Source: Millisia brevis NBRC 105863
Lineage (GTDB): Bacteria; Actinomycetota; Actinomycetes; Mycobacteriales; Mycobacteriaceae
Assembly (NCBI RefSeq): GCF_001552615.1
Contig: NZ_BCRN01000004.1
Location: forward strand, 1 to 64,000
DNA: 64,000 nt
Direction of reading: 5' to 3'
The notes under the pieces are model-generated. The model searched no databases. It saw only the letters and a list, made by a program, of their open reading frames with translations, and had not been told where the DNA came from. This document shows, one piece after another, positions 34,838-44,256 of this stretch; position 1 is the first letter of the stretch; every line of letters starts with the position of its first letter. Made by a program: the position numbers and the translations under genes.

Positions 34838-35509
34838 GTCGGACGATCGGGTTCGCTGTTGATCAACCGACATCCAGAGAATGACGTCGAGCAGGCGGAG
34901 AGTGGACACGATGTCGGGCACGATCGAGGCTTCCTCGCGAACGTCGCCCAGCCAATTCCAAATGGTGTGATCATCGGCAACCAGGACCTCGCGGAATCGA
35001 CGCCAACTGTCCGGAGTGTCGACACCTGTCGCCTCGTTGACGAAACTGTCCCATATCGGAATGAGGTGAGGTCTCTTCGCGGCCAGCAGCTTGCTCGTGA
35101 TGGTGGGGCCAACACCGTCCCGTCCCCGTCGAAGAAGGTTCCACAGTTGGCTGGCAGTCGAGTCGGGAGCCAAGCTGTCAGGATCGACATCGATGATTGT
35201 GCGATCGGTCGGGATTTGTTCGAGGAGAAGCGTGATGTGCTGCGCGTCGGGACCAAGTATGCGGATGGCTGCCTGGCCAGGGACGGAGACGCTGAGGGTC
35301 GACACCGCCACGAGATCGGCTGGACCGATGCGATTCGGGTCCGTGTTGAGAGCGGCTATGGATTCGAACCGTGATCCCGAGTAACGGGGAGTGTTGTTTG
35401 CTCGCAACGAGTAGTACCGGCGTACCAACTCTGCTGCCCGCGCGGTTTTCGTCTCCGTGACCACTGACGGCCATCGCTGCCGCCATTCGTTGTATTCCGG
35501 CTGCGTCAT
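34799..35509 (-). CDS. DUF6308-like protein of unknown function
   Basis: A 236-residue soluble protein with no membrane segments. Recognisable stretches are RYYSLRANNTPRYSGSRFESI, DLVAVSTLSVSVPGQAAIRIL and LIPIWDSFVNEATG, which I associate from memory with DUF6308. Function is unknown. GAGGAAGG 9 bases upstream fixes the ATG at 35509. The gene is visibly less GC-rich than its neighbours and overlaps the convergent AraC gene by 39 bp, which hints at later insertion, though weakly. Confidence 0.65.
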   Translation of the reverse strand: MTQPEYNEWRQRWPSVVTETKTARAAELVRRYYSLRANNTPRYSGSRFESIAALNTDPNRIGPADLVAVSTLSVSVPGQAAIRILGPDAQHITLLLEQIPTDRTIIDVDPDSLAPDSTASQLWNLLRRGRDGVGPTITSKLLAAKRPHLIPIWDSFVNEATGVDTPDSWRRFREVLVADDHTIWNWLGDVREEASIVPDIVSTLRLLDVILWMSVDQQRTRSSDSRPQVSAPVSGR

Positions 35510-35790
35510 TGCCAGACCTTCCTCGGTTCGGGATCGCTGAGGCGTTGCCGCGCGATACAGGCTCCCCGGCGCCGAACGGTGGCCTGTCGATTCAACACTC
35601 GACGACCGATGTCGCCGGCACGATTCGCGAATGATCACCGAGTTATGGGCGTTCCGGTGATTCTCGGGACGGCCGGGCGGGTTGTCGTGATACCCGGCGG
35701 GAGCAGCCGGCTCACCTGGATCGGCCAGTTCGAGTCCAAGGTTCTCGACCGGCGCAGCTCGGCCCCGGGCGCTCGAATCCGACGATCGGC
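35510..35790. other. 281-bp gap without a gene
   Basis: No frame here looks coding. It separates the DUF6308-like gene from the P450 gene on the same strand and must contain the DUF6308-like promoter. I see no clear dyad or -35/-10 pair. Confidence 0.5.
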
Positions 35791-37218
35791 CTACCGCACC
35801 GCACGCACGGTCACCAGGCCGCCGGAGGCGGGGATCATCGTGACGTTGCGGTGCGAGGCGGGCTCGGCCGGAGCGGAGGTCGTCTCGAGTTCGGTGCGCC
35901 GCAGAAACTCGCCGACGACGGCGCGCAGTTCGGCCATCGCGAGGTTCGCGCCGAGGCAGCGCCGGTTGCCGCCGCCGAAGGGCATCAGGGTGTTCGGCGC
36001 CGGGCGCACCCCGACGAAGCGTTCGGGGTCGAAGGCGAAGGGACGCTCGTACAGATCCGCCCGGTGGTGCAACAAGACCGTCGACATCAGCACGACGCTG
36101 CCCGCCTCGACCCGATACGCGCCGAACCGCCACGGCACGGTCACCTGGCGGGCGAAGATCGGAATGACCGGCCGCGACCGCATCGACTCGTTGAGCACCG
36201 CCGTCAGATAGACCTCGTCCTGGTCGATCGCGGCCTTCCGCGCCCGGGCGTAGATCTGCGGGTGGCGCACCAACCGTTCGAACGTCCACGCGATGGTATT
36301 GGCGGTCGTCTCGTGCCCGGCGAGCAACAGGGTGAGCAGTTCGTCGCGAATCTCGCTGTCCGACAGGGCCACCCCGGCTTCGTCGCGAGCCGACAGCAGG
36401 ATCGACAGGATGTCGTGGCCCTCGCCGCCGCTGCGGCGCCGCTCATCGACGACCTCCTGGATCGACCGATCGACCGGCCGCAGGATCAGCCGCAGGGGCA
36501 GACTCGGCTCGGGGCGCCCCAGATTGACCAACTGCACCAGGTTTGCCGCCGCGCTTCGGGTCGACCAGAACAGCAGCCGCAGCACCGCCTGCCGCAGCCG
36601 GTGCTCCGCCGGGCTCGCGGTCGACGGATCGGCCACCCCGAAGATGCCGGACATGATGACGTCCAGGGTGATCGACTGGCCGATGCGCGACATCCGGATC
36701 GGGGTTCCGACCGGCAGGGTGTCGATGCGGTGGGCGGTGGCCCGCTCGATCGCCTCGGTGTAGTTGGCGACCGACTTGCCGTGGAACTGCGGCATCAGCA
36801 GGGCCCGCTGCCGGCGATGCCGATCACCGATCGCGGTCAGCACCGAGTCCGGTCCGATGATCGGCCGCAGCGGTGAGAACGACGTCGCCGACGGCGCGAG
36901 ATCCGGTTCGGCCAGCAGCGACTTGATGTGCGCGGGATTGCTGATCACCACGCTCGGCCCCGGCCGACCGGGGAACGGATATGCGACGACATCGCCGAGG
37001 CGTTCGACATCGGCCAGGAAGGTATCGGCGCCGCGGGTGAGCACCCGGATGCCGGTGCGAACCGCGTTGCTGCTCGCCCGGGGAACGGGGCGGCCGCGCG
37101 CGTCGGTTGCCGGGCCGGCCGCCTCGTCGACGGTCGCCGGAACACCGGGATGGTCCGGGTCGATCAGGTGCCAACGCGGACGGGACTCACGTGTCGGAAT
37201 CTGCAGTAACGCGTTCAT
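35791..37218 (-). CDS. cytochrome P450
   Basis: A 475-residue haem monooxygenase with all landmarks: I-helix AGHETT (300-305), K-helix ESMR (344-347) and the haem loop FGGGNRRCLG with axial Cys421. It needs external ferredoxin and reductase, neither of which is encoded beside it. The layout resembles the CYP102/110-like and mycobacterial CYP13x groups that oxidise fatty acids or lipids, but subfamily assignment needs alignment. It is divergent from the two-component operon. Confidence 0.9.
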   Translation of the reverse strand: MNALLQIPTRESRPRWHLIDPDHPGVPATVDEAAGPATDARGRPVPRASSNAVRTGIRVLTRGADTFLADVERLGDVVAYPFPGRPGPSVVISNPAHIKSLLAEPDLAPSATSFSPLRPIIGPDSVLTAIGDRHRRQRALLMPQFHGKSVANYTEAIERATAHRIDTLPVGTPIRMSRIGQSITLDVIMSGIFGVADPSTASPAEHRLRQAVLRLLFWSTRSAAANLVQLVNLGRPEPSLPLRLILRPVDRSIQEVVDERRRSGGEGHDILSILLSARDEAGVALSDSEIRDELLTLLLAGHETTANTIAWTFERLVRHPQIYARARKAAIDQDEVYLTAVLNESMRSRPVIPIFARQVTVPWRFGAYRVEAGSVVLMSTVLLHHRADLYERPFAFDPERFVGVRPAPNTLMPFGGGNRRCLGANLAMAELRAVVGEFLRRTELETTSAPAEPASHRNVTMIPASGGLVTVRAVR

Positions 37219-37349
37219 GAATCGAGACTAGGAATCTCTGCGAGCCCGGTCAGGCGATCGGGGGAGGGATTGTTTCCGGGTCGACGGGTGGAAGCCGTCT
37301 CCGTCCCCGGGCGGAGGCGAACGGTGATCTCGGACACTACGATCGGACG

Positions 37350-38633
37350 GTGCTCTCGGCCACGGCTCACCGGATGAACCGTGCGATGGCCGTGTCCGGA
37401 ATTCACTATCCGATGGCGTTCCCGATCATCGCGGACGTGGCGACCATCGTGTGTCTGCTCGGCATCGTCATCGAGGCGGCCGTCGCGGGTGTCACCGGGA
37501 TGTCGTGGCTCGTCGTGATCGCCGCGATTGCCTTGGCCCTCGTACCGATGACGATGTTCACGCTGCTCGCCCGCGCACCGCGACTGCACGGTCTGATGTT
37601 CTGGCAGATCGCGGCGATCGCCGCGCTGTGGACCCTCCCGGTGCACCTGGTGCTGCCGCCGCTGCTGTTGGTCCTCGCAGGCACGATGCTCGGTGCGGTG
37701 CTACCGCCGAAGGCCGCGGTGTGGGAGCTGCTGATCGCCACCGCGGTGATCGTCGTCGGCACCCATCTGGATCGGCTCGCCCCGAACCAGCTGTACGTCA
37801 CCATGCTGTGGTTCGGCGCCGTCGTCGCGGCGCTGCTGCGGGCCCAGATGCTGATGACCCGGCAGGAACAGCAGGCCCGGATCACCGACGCCGCGCTCGA
37901 ACGCGCGTCGATCGCCCGGGAGGTCCACGACGTCGTCGCCCATTCGCTGAGCGTCGTGCTGCTCAACGTCACCGGTGCCCGCCGGGCGCTCGACGACGGC
38001 GATACCGCCGACGCCTCCGCGGCCCTCGCCGACGCCGAACACGCCGGCCGCGAGGCGATGGCGGATATCCGCCGCACGATAGCGCTGCTGCGCACCGACA
38101 TCCCCGGTCCCGGAGCGCCGCAGCCGGGTCTGGCCGATGTCGACGACCTGATCGATTCGCTGCGCCGCGCCGGCACGCACATCACCGCCGACCTGCCCGG
38201 CGAGGCCGTCCCGATGACCGGGGCGGGCGGATTGGCCGCCTATCGCATCGTCCAGGAGTCGCTGTCGAATGCGATCCGGCACGCCCCCGGCGCGCCCATC
38301 GAGATGCGGATCGGTGTGGAGGACCGGTCGACCGCCGGCGGGCGGGTCGGGGACATGGTCCGGATCGAGGTGACCCAGCCGCTTCCGGTCGGGCCGCGCC
38401 GGGGTCCGGACAGCCGGGGCGCGGAGGGGCGGGCCGGGGACGGCAGGGCCGGTGACGGCCTGGGAATCGCCGGAATGCGCGCTCGCGCGGAACAACTCGG
38501 CGGCACCTTGAGCGCCGGGTTCGACCGCGACCGATGGCGGGTCGAGGCCCGGCTCCCCGTGGCAGTCGCGCGCGGCGACGGGGACCGGCTGGGAGTGCGG
38601 CCGTCCGATCGAGCGGGGACCGACCATGGATGA
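37350..38633 (+). CDS. NarL-partner sensor histidine kinase (HisKA_3)
   Basis: A 427-residue kinase. Six hydrophobic segments (25-165) lead to the HisKA_3 helix with IAREVHDVVAHSLSVVLL (His193), then a HATPase domain with IVQESLSNAIRHA and GLGIAGMRARAEQLGG. A Gly/Arg-rich low-complexity loop (GRRGPDSRGAEGRAGDG) is inserted just before the last glycine box. It overlaps the response-regulator gene by 8 bases. The start is a GTG at 37350, and the first hydrophobic helix follows soon after. The signal is unknown. Confidence 0.88.
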   Translation: MLSATAHRMNRAMAVSGIHYPMAFPIIADVATIVCLLGIVIEAAVAGVTGMSWLVVIAAIALALVPMTMFTLLARAPRLHGLMFWQIAAIAALWTLPVHLVLPPLLLVLAGTMLGAVLPPKAAVWELLIATAVIVVGTHLDRLAPNQLYVTMLWFGAVVAALLRAQMLMTRQEQQARITDAALERASIAREVHDVVAHSLSVVLLNVTGARRALDDGDTADASAALADAEHAGREAMADIRRTIALLRTDIPGPGAPQPGLADVDDLIDSLRRAGTHITADLPGEAVPMTGAGGLAAYRIVQESLSNAIRHAPGAPIEMRIGVEDRSTAGGRVGDMVRIEVTQPLPVGPRRGPDSRGAEGRAGDGRAGDGLGIAGMRARAEQLGGTLSAGFDRDRWRVEARLPVAVARGDGDRLGVRPSDRAGTDHG

Positions 38634-39297
38634 GCGAACGGTTCGGGTGCTGCTGGTCGACGACCAGGAGTTGGTCCGCTCGGGTCTGCGCCGGATCCTG
38701 CGGCGCAAGGACGGCTTCGAGATCGTCGGCGAATGCGCGGACGGCGACGAGGTGATCGCGGCGGTCTCGGCGCATCGGCCCGACGTCGTCGTGATGGATC
38801 TGCGGATGCGACGGATGGGCGGTATCGACGCGACCCGGCTGCTGTCCGCGACCACCGCCGCGCCACCGGTGCTGGCGCTGACGACCTACGAGGACGACGA
38901 ACTGCTGTCCGGGGTGCTGCGTGCCGGCGCCTGCGGATACGTCCTGAAGGACTCGCCGGCCGAGGAGTTGATCCGCGCGGTGCGGTTGGTCGCCGCGGGC
39001 GAATCGGTGCTCGACCCGGCCGTGACCGCGCGGGTGCTGCGAACCTACCGGTCGGCGCCCGCGCCCGGCGCCGCCCGGTCGGCGGACCTCGACCGACTCA
39101 CCGGACGCGAACGCGAGGTCCTCGCCCGCATCGGTCGGGGACTGACCAACGACGAGATCGCCCGGGACCTGTCGATCTCGGTCGTCACGGTCAAGAGCCA
39201 CGTCGGCAGCATCTTCGCCAAGCTCGGGGTCCGCGACCGGGCGGCGGCGGTTGTCTTCGCCTTCGACCACGGGGTGGTCGCGCCCGGCGGCGCGTAA
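38626..39297 (+). CDS. LuxR-type response regulator
   Basis: A 223-residue NarL-family regulator with receiver acidic pair VDDQE, phospho-acceptor Asp58 (VVVMDLRM), Lys in GYVLKDSPAEEL, and a C-terminal helix-turn-helix (LTGREREVLARIGRGLTNDEIARDLSISVVTVKSHVGSIFAKLG, split in two helices). It is coupled to the kinase gene by an 8-base overlap and is its cognate regulator. The usual companion ABC genes are absent here. Confidence 0.92.
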   Translation: MDERTVRVLLVDDQELVRSGLRRILRRKDGFEIVGECADGDEVIAAVSAHRPDVVVMDLRMRRMGGIDATRLLSATTAAPPVLALTTYEDDELLSGVLRAGACGYVLKDSPAEELIRAVRLVAAGESVLDPAVTARVLRTYRSAPAPGAARSADLDRLTGREREVLARIGRGLTNDEIARDLSISVVTVKSHVGSIFAKLGVRDRAAAVVFAFDHGVVAPGGA

Positions 39298-39369
39298 CCG
39301 TTCCCGAGGCTGCCGACCGGTGCCGGCCGATCCGGGCGTGGCCGATCGCCGGGGCCGTACCATGCTCGG

Positions 39370-40524
39370 GTGCCCGACAACCCCGATGTGCTCGACCGCG
39401 AGGCCGTTCTGCGCGCCCTGCGTCGGCGCCCGGATATCGAGGCGCCGAACCTCTACGCGGTCGACGCCACCGACCGCCTGCTGCTCGACACCGCCGACGA
39501 CCTCGCGGCCGCCGGCGACGGACTGCGCCGCGGCCCGATCGCGGTCATCGGCGACCGGTACGGCGCCCTGACGCTCGGGGCGGCGGTCGCCTTCCCCGAC
39601 GCGACGATCGGCACCCACCAGGACCCGATCACCGGGGTACACGCCCTGGCGGCCAATGCCGCAGATCTGGGCTTGACCGACCGCTACCGGCAGGGTGCGG
39701 TCGAGGACGTCGCCGACGGCGCCCGGCTGGTGCTGATGCAGTTGCCGCGCGGCCGAGCGGAATTGACCGAACTGGTCACCGCGGCCGCCCACGGGATGCA
39801 CCCGGACGGTGTCCTGCTCGCCGGCGGCCGGGTCAAACATATGGCGATGATGATGACCGATGTGCTCGCCGGATCGTTCCGGGACGTCACCGCCGGTTTG
39901 GCCCGGCAGAAGTCGCGGGTGCTGACCGCCCGCGGACCCGAACCCGACGTCGCGGTCGTCGGACCCCGGATCGGCCGCGTCGCCGAACTGAACCTGGACG
40001 TCGTCGCCTACGGTCCGGTCTTCTCCGGCGCGACCGTCGACCACGGCACGGCCGCCCTGCTCGGCCGGCTCGACGCGATGCTCGGACCCGACGTTCACAC
40101 CGCCGTCGACCTCGGCTGCGGCACCGGAATCCTCGCGGTCGCGCTGGCGGCCCGCGGCCTGTCGGTGATCGCCACCGACCGTTCGGACGCCGCGATCCGA
40201 TCCGCTGCCGCCACCGCCGGCCGCGCCGGGGTCGCCATCGAGGTGCTGCACGACGACGCGGCCGCATCGATCCCGGACGGCTCGGTCGACCTGGTGGTCT
40301 GCAACCCGCCCTTCCACGAGCACACCGCCGTGCACGTCGGCGGCGCGCTGAAACTCTTCGCCGCCGCGGGCCGCATCCTGCGCCCGGGCGGGCAGCTGTG
40401 GACGGTGCACAACACCCACCTCGGCTACCTGCGCGCCCTGCGCGACGCCGTCGGCCCCACCGAGTCGATCGCGCATACCGGGCGCTATACGGTGACCCGG
40501 TCGGTGCGCGCCGCCCGCGACTGA
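39370..40524 (+). CDS. class I methyltransferase, RlmG/RsmC-like
   Basis: A 384-residue protein built from two methyltransferase-like halves. The C-terminal half holds the AdoMet loop DLGCGTG (247-253) and the amino-methylation motif NPPF (312-315), the mark of N2-guanine rRNA methyltransferases RlmG and RsmC. The N-terminal half lacks these motifs, as in those enzymes. The likely target is a guanine in 16S or 23S rRNA. It starts with GTG and stands alone. Confidence 0.82.
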   Translation: MPDNPDVLDREAVLRALRRRPDIEAPNLYAVDATDRLLLDTADDLAAAGDGLRRGPIAVIGDRYGALTLGAAVAFPDATIGTHQDPITGVHALAANAADLGLTDRYRQGAVEDVADGARLVLMQLPRGRAELTELVTAAAHGMHPDGVLLAGGRVKHMAMMMTDVLAGSFRDVTAGLARQKSRVLTARGPEPDVAVVGPRIGRVAELNLDVVAYGPVFSGATVDHGTAALLGRLDAMLGPDVHTAVDLGCGTGILAVALAARGLSVIATDRSDAAIRSAAATAGRAGVAIEVLHDDAAASIPDGSVDLVVCNPPFHEHTAVHVGGALKLFAAAGRILRPGGQLWTVHNTHLGYLRALRDAVGPTESIAHTGRYTVTRSVRAARD

Positions 40525-40784
40525 CGCGAAGGATCGGACCGACCCGAACGGTTCCGCGGCGAGGCGCGACACCCATCCCCTCGACTCTCCGCGGTCGGGT
40601 GCGACCGGTAGGGTGACTACCACGTCCAGAATGTCCGGATCACTTCTTGGTAACGGTGACTCGATCGGACCGAAGCGGGACGTCGGGGATGTTCGCCGAT
40701 GGAACTAACCGCGGGCCCGAGCCGTTGACTTGTATGTACGTGAGTGGGCTTCGACGTGAGGTCCGCACAGGAAAGGGAACTACG

Positions 40785-41627
40785 GTGCGAAGCACATCCA
40801 ACCCGGTGTTCCGCAACTTGCCCGAGCGTGGCAATGGCGGATACGCGACCTTCGGATCGGCAGCCGCCGGTGGCGCGCAGGCTGTCCAGAATTTCGAGCG
40901 CCCGCAGTACTCGCAGGTCGAGCCCACGACGCCCGGCCGCGCGATCACGATCGATGACGTCGTCACCAAGACGGGCATCACGCTCGCCGTGCTGACCGTC
41001 ACCGCCGTCCTGTCGTATGCGCTCGTCCTCGGCAACCCCGGCCTGATGGTCCCGTTCGTGATCGGCGGCGGCCTGATCGGCCTGGTGCTGGTGCTGGTCG
41101 CCACCTTCGGTCGCAAGTCCGACAACCCGGCGATCGTGCTGGCCTACGCGGTGGCCGAGGGTTTCTTCCTCGGTGCCCTGTCGTTCATGTTCGCCAACCT
41201 CGTCGTCGGCGGGGCGAACGCCGGCGTGCTGATCTCGCAGGCGGTGCTCGGCACCTTCGGCGTCTTCTTCGGCATGCTGGTCGTCTACCGGACCGGAGCG
41301 GTGCGGGTCACCCCGCGCCTGACCCGCATGGTGGTCGGTGCGCTGATCGGTGTGCTGGTGCTGGCCCTGGGCAACCTGGTGGCGAGCTTCTTCATCGACG
41401 GTGGTCTGGGACTGCGTGACGGCGGCCCGATCGCGATCATCTTCAGCCTGGTCTGCATCGGCATCGCGGCCTTCAGCTTCCTGCTGGACTTCGACGCCGC
41501 CGATCAGCTGATTCGGGCGCAGGCTCCGGAGCGGGCGGCCTGGGGCGTGGCCCTCGGTCTGACCGTCACCCTGGTCTGGCTGTACGTCGAGATCCTGCGA
41601 CTGCTCAGCTACTTCCAGAACGACTAG
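40785..41627 (+). CDS. Bax inhibitor-1/YccA family membrane protein
   Basis: A 280-residue protein with a 60-residue polar N-terminus and seven hydrophobic helices. The C-terminal part (LDFDAADQLIRAQAPERAAWGVALGLTVTLVWLYVEILRLL in pieces) has the paired Asp residues of the BI-1 pH-sensing calcium-leak pore. Bacterial homologues may conduct calcium or modulate membrane proteases. GTG 40785 has GAAAGGGA about 7 bases upstream. The 260 bases before it hold only its promoter region. Confidence 0.87.
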   Translation: MRSTSNPVFRNLPERGNGGYATFGSAAAGGAQAVQNFERPQYSQVEPTTPGRAITIDDVVTKTGITLAVLTVTAVLSYALVLGNPGLMVPFVIGGGLIGLVLVLVATFGRKSDNPAIVLAYAVAEGFFLGALSFMFANLVVGGANAGVLISQAVLGTFGVFFGMLVVYRTGAVRVTPRLTRMVVGALIGVLVLALGNLVASFFIDGGLGLRDGGPIAIIFSLVCIGIAAFSFLLDFDAADQLIRAQAPERAAWGVALGLTVTLVWLYVEILRLLSYFQND

Positions 41628-41658
41628 TACGGTCGACGCCGCGAGCGTCGGCCCGACC

Positions 41659-41697
41659 CGAAAGGCGCGTCACCCCACCCGGGTGGCGCGCCTTTCG
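41659..41697. terminator. hairpin terminator after the BI-1 gene
   Basis: A 17-bp stem with one G-U pair (outer arm CGAAAGGCGCG / CGCGCCTTTCG) and a 5-nt loop lies 32 bp beyond the stop. It could serve both this gene and the minus-strand Q-rich gene. Confidence 0.7.
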
Positions 41698-41820
41698 CGT
41701 GCCCGCACGTTTGTGGAGATCCACCCGTGCCCACCGCGGCCAACCCTCCCGGATCGTCGGCCCGACAGGCGGGTGCGCCCCCGGCCGGCTCGGCAGGGGG
41801 CGCACCCGTGTGGTGGTCGG

Positions 41821-42114
41821 TCACCAGGGCAGCGGCACCCAGTTGTTGAAGAACCAGAAGCCCTGACCCTGCGGCTGCGGCTGCTGCTGTTGGGGCTGCT
41901 GCGGTTGCTGCTGCCAGGGAGCCTGCCACTGCTGGCTCTGCTGCTGCGGGACCGGCTGCTGATTGCCCCAGGGCTCGGCCGACGCGACACCGGCGCCGAT
42001 GCCGAGCAGTCCGGCGGTCACCGCGCCGACGGCGGCGACCTTGACCAGTCGGGCTCGACGGGGTGTACGGGTGGCCGGTGCGGCCGGCTCGGTGACATCG
42101 GCGGGTGCGGACAT
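41821..42114 (-). CDS. small secreted Gln/Pro-rich protein
   Basis: 97 residues. An Arg-rich start and a hydrophobic helix (VAAVGAVTAGLLGIGAGVASA) end at a standard AXA cleavage site, leaving a mature peptide of about 50 residues made largely of Gln, Pro and Trp (QQQPQPQGQGFWFFNNWVPLPW at the end, read in two parts). No family is recognised. The low-complexity tail suggests a cell-wall or surface peptide. It lies downstream of the YtrA-type ABC operon on the same strand, 123 bp away. Confidence 0.7.
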   Translation of the reverse strand: MSAPADVTEPAAPATRTPRRARLVKVAAVGAVTAGLLGIGAGVASAEPWGNQQPVPQQQSQQWQAPWQQQPQQPQQQQPQPQGQGFWFFNNWVPLPW

Positions 42115-42237
42115 GTCGAACTCCTGACTCGAACGGGTGGCGCGGCGGTTGCCGCGGCGTCCCCGAGAGTTGTCGGCGAACCTCGAGCGGGCCTTCGCTC
42201 GACCCGGGATACAGCCGGCACCGAGGCCCCGCCGGAC

Positions 42238-42933
42238 TCAGGGTTCCGCGTGGCGCAGAACGGCAACCGAGGCGAGCATCGCCAGCAGCGCGCAGCCGGC
42301 GGGCACCGCGCCGAGCAGTACCAGCCGCGGTGTCTCCGCGAACCATTGCCCGACCGCCGACCAGGCTTCCCATCGGGTGATCACCGCCACCGACAGGCCG
42401 CTGAGCAACAACACCGTCAACGACAACACGTAGAGGCCGGGTGCCCGCCAGCGTCGGTACAGCGCCCCCAGGAAGAGTCCGAGAGTCGTCGACAACAGCA
42501 TCACCGCCACCATGCACAGCAGGGTCGCGGCCTCGCTGTCCGGCAGAATCGCCGGACGGAAGAAGGGCGCCCCCAGCCACCACCCGTCGGTTGCCCGTTC
42601 GATCAGACTCAGCAGCCACACGATCGCTCCGAAGGCGACCGATATGCCGACGGCCAACAGAGCGGTACCGGCCAGATAGACACTCCTGCCGAAGCCGAGC
42701 CCGATTGCCAGGGCGAATCGCTGCGTGGCGGCCATCGCGAGGACCACCCCCGTCGAGACCATCAGCGAGCTGATCGCGCCGTTGTAGGGGGTGTCGTCTA
42801 TGCCCGCCCACCGCATGGCCCCGGCGATCATCAGGATGATCGCGAAGGCTCCGGCGGTCACCATCCAGGGGACGCCGGCCACCTCCCGAATGTTCACCAG
42901 GTGTAGGCGAACAACGCTGACGGTGCGGTTCAT
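42238..42933 (-). CDS. ABC-2-like membrane subunit
   Basis: 231 residues with six hydrophobic helices (20-45, 55-75, 85-110, 130-158, 165-185, 205-225). No ABC motif is expected in such a permease. Its ATG overlaps the ATPase gene stop by 4 bases, so it is the membrane partner of that ATPase. The arrangement GntR-ATPase-permease matches ytrA-like operons induced by envelope-active antibiotics. The substrate is unknown. Confidence 0.75.
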   Translation of the reverse strand: MNRTVSVVRLHLVNIREVAGVPWMVTAGAFAIILMIAGAMRWAGIDDTPYNGAISSLMVSTGVVLAMAATQRFALAIGLGFGRSVYLAGTALLAVGISVAFGAIVWLLSLIERATDGWWLGAPFFRPAILPDSEAATLLCMVAVMLLSTTLGLFLGALYRRWRAPGLYVLSLTVLLLSGLSVAVITRWEAWSAVGQWFAETPRLVLLGAVPAGCALLAMLASVAVLRHAEP

Positions 42934-43874
42934 CGGGCCACCTCCTCGAGAGTGGGGGATTCGGTGCGGCCGGTCAGTGCCACCATCAGTTGCTGGAGGG
43001 TCAGCGGCTCCACGTCGAGACCCGCGGCGACCGCCTCGGCCCGGGTCGAGGCATCGAGTTGGTCAACCGACACCCGCTCGAGCCCGCCGAGTGTTTCGCG
43101 CCGCAGCACATCCCGCTGCGGAACGATGCGGCCGACGTCGGACGTGCGTCCGCTGATCAGGTGGCCGCGATCGCGCAGCCGGTCCCGGTCCTCGGAGACC
43201 ACCGCCCGGCCGTCGTCGATCAGGATCACGTACTCCAGCAGGTCGGCGATCTCCTCGATCAGGTGGGTCGACAACACGATCGTGCGCGGGCGCACCGCGT
43301 AGTCGGCGAGCAGCAGATCGTAGAACTGCTGCCGGGCAACGGCATCGAGACCGAGGTAGGGTTCGTCGAAGAGGGTCAGTGGCGCCCGGGAGGCCAGGCC
43401 GATCACGATGCCGACCATGGAGGTCATGCCACGGGAGAGCTTCTTGATCCGCCGGTCGATCGGCAGTTCGAAGCCGTCGAGCAAGGTGCGGGCGTAGGCG
43501 TCGTCCCAGAGGGGGTAGGCGATCCGCGCCGCGGCGAGAGCGTGCGAAATCCGGAAGCCGTCCGGATAACTCATCGATTCGCGAATGAATGCGATTCGGG
43601 AGGTTACGGCGTCATTGTCGTAGGGCTCGGATCCCAATACTGCAACCCGGCCGGAGGTCTGCCGAATATGTCCGGCAACGATTTTCAGCAGGGTCGTCTT
43701 GCCGGCGCCGTTGCGACCGAGTAACCCGGTGATCGAATTGCGGGCGATGTCCACATCGACGCCGGTCAGAATGTCCTTGTCACGGTAGTGCTTCGTCAGA
43801 CCGCGCGTCGCGACGATCGGCCCGGCCAACTCGTGGTGCGGCATCGAATCGACGCTCGATGAATGGGTCATCAT
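42930..43874 (-). CDS. ABC transporter ATPase (YtrB-like)
   Basis: 314 residues. Walker A GRNGAGKTT, an unusual signature LSRGMTSMVG in place of LSGGQ, Walker B LTLFDEP and the switch STHLIEE are present. The C-terminal 90 residues form a regulatory extension. The altered signature is common in YtrB/BcrA-like subunits paired with small permeases. The ATG overlaps the GntR stop (ATGA), and the permease follows with another 4-base overlap. Confidence 0.87.
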   Translation of the reverse strand: MMTHSSSVDSMPHHELAGPIVATRGLTKHYRDKDILTGVDVDIARNSITGLLGRNGAGKTTLLKIVAGHIRQTSGRVAVLGSEPYDNDAVTSRIAFIRESMSYPDGFRISHALAAARIAYPLWDDAYARTLLDGFELPIDRRIKKLSRGMTSMVGIVIGLASRAPLTLFDEPYLGLDAVARQQFYDLLLADYAVRPRTIVLSTHLIEEIADLLEYVILIDDGRAVVSEDRDRLRDRGHLISGRTSDVGRIVPQRDVLRRETLGGLERVSVDQLDASTRAEAVAAGLDVEPLTLQQLMVALTGRTESPTLEEVAR

Positions 43875-44233
43875 CGCGTTCCCTTCTCGATCATGTCGAT
43901 CAGTTCCCCGTCGGTGATTCCGAGTTTCTCCGCCTCGGCCAGCAATGGCCGCAGGAATTGCTCGCCGAATGCCTTGCGGCGGCGCTTGATCAGCTGTTCG
44001 CGGGCGCCGGGGACGACGAACATCCCCATACCGCGTTTCTTGTAGAGCACACCGTCGACCACCAGTTGATTCAGACCCTTGGCGGCGGTGGCCGGGTTGA
44101 TCCGGTGGAAGACGGCCAACTCGTTCGTCGACGGCGCCTGCGTGTCCTCGGCGAGCGCACCGTCGACGATGGAGTTCTCGATCTCCTCGGCGATCTGCCG
44201 AAACAGCGGGCGCCCGTCGTCGGTGTTCACCAT
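43871..44233 (-). CDS. YtrA-subfamily GntR regulator
   Basis: A 120-residue short GntR protein. A winged helix (PLFRQIAEEIENSIVDGALAEDTQAPSTNELAVFHRINPATAAKGLNQLV, split) is followed by a two-helix tail of about 40 residues, the YtrA plan in which repressors control an adjacent ABC exporter. A perfect 10-bp inverted repeat lies 24 bases upstream of its ATG and is its probable operator. Confidence 0.9.
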   Translation of the reverse strand: MVNTDDGRPLFRQIAEEIENSIVDGALAEDTQAPSTNELAVFHRINPATAAKGLNQLVVDGVLYKKRGMGMFVVPGAREQLIKRRRKAFGEQFLRPLLAEAEKLGITDGELIDMIEKGTR

Positions 44234-44256
44234 CGTCGTCGACGTCCGAGGACCGC

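Noticed and set aside
35579-36211. 210-codon plus-strand frame before the P450 end
   Set aside because: Most of it is antisense to the P450 gene, and the composition is Arg/Ser/Pro-rich.
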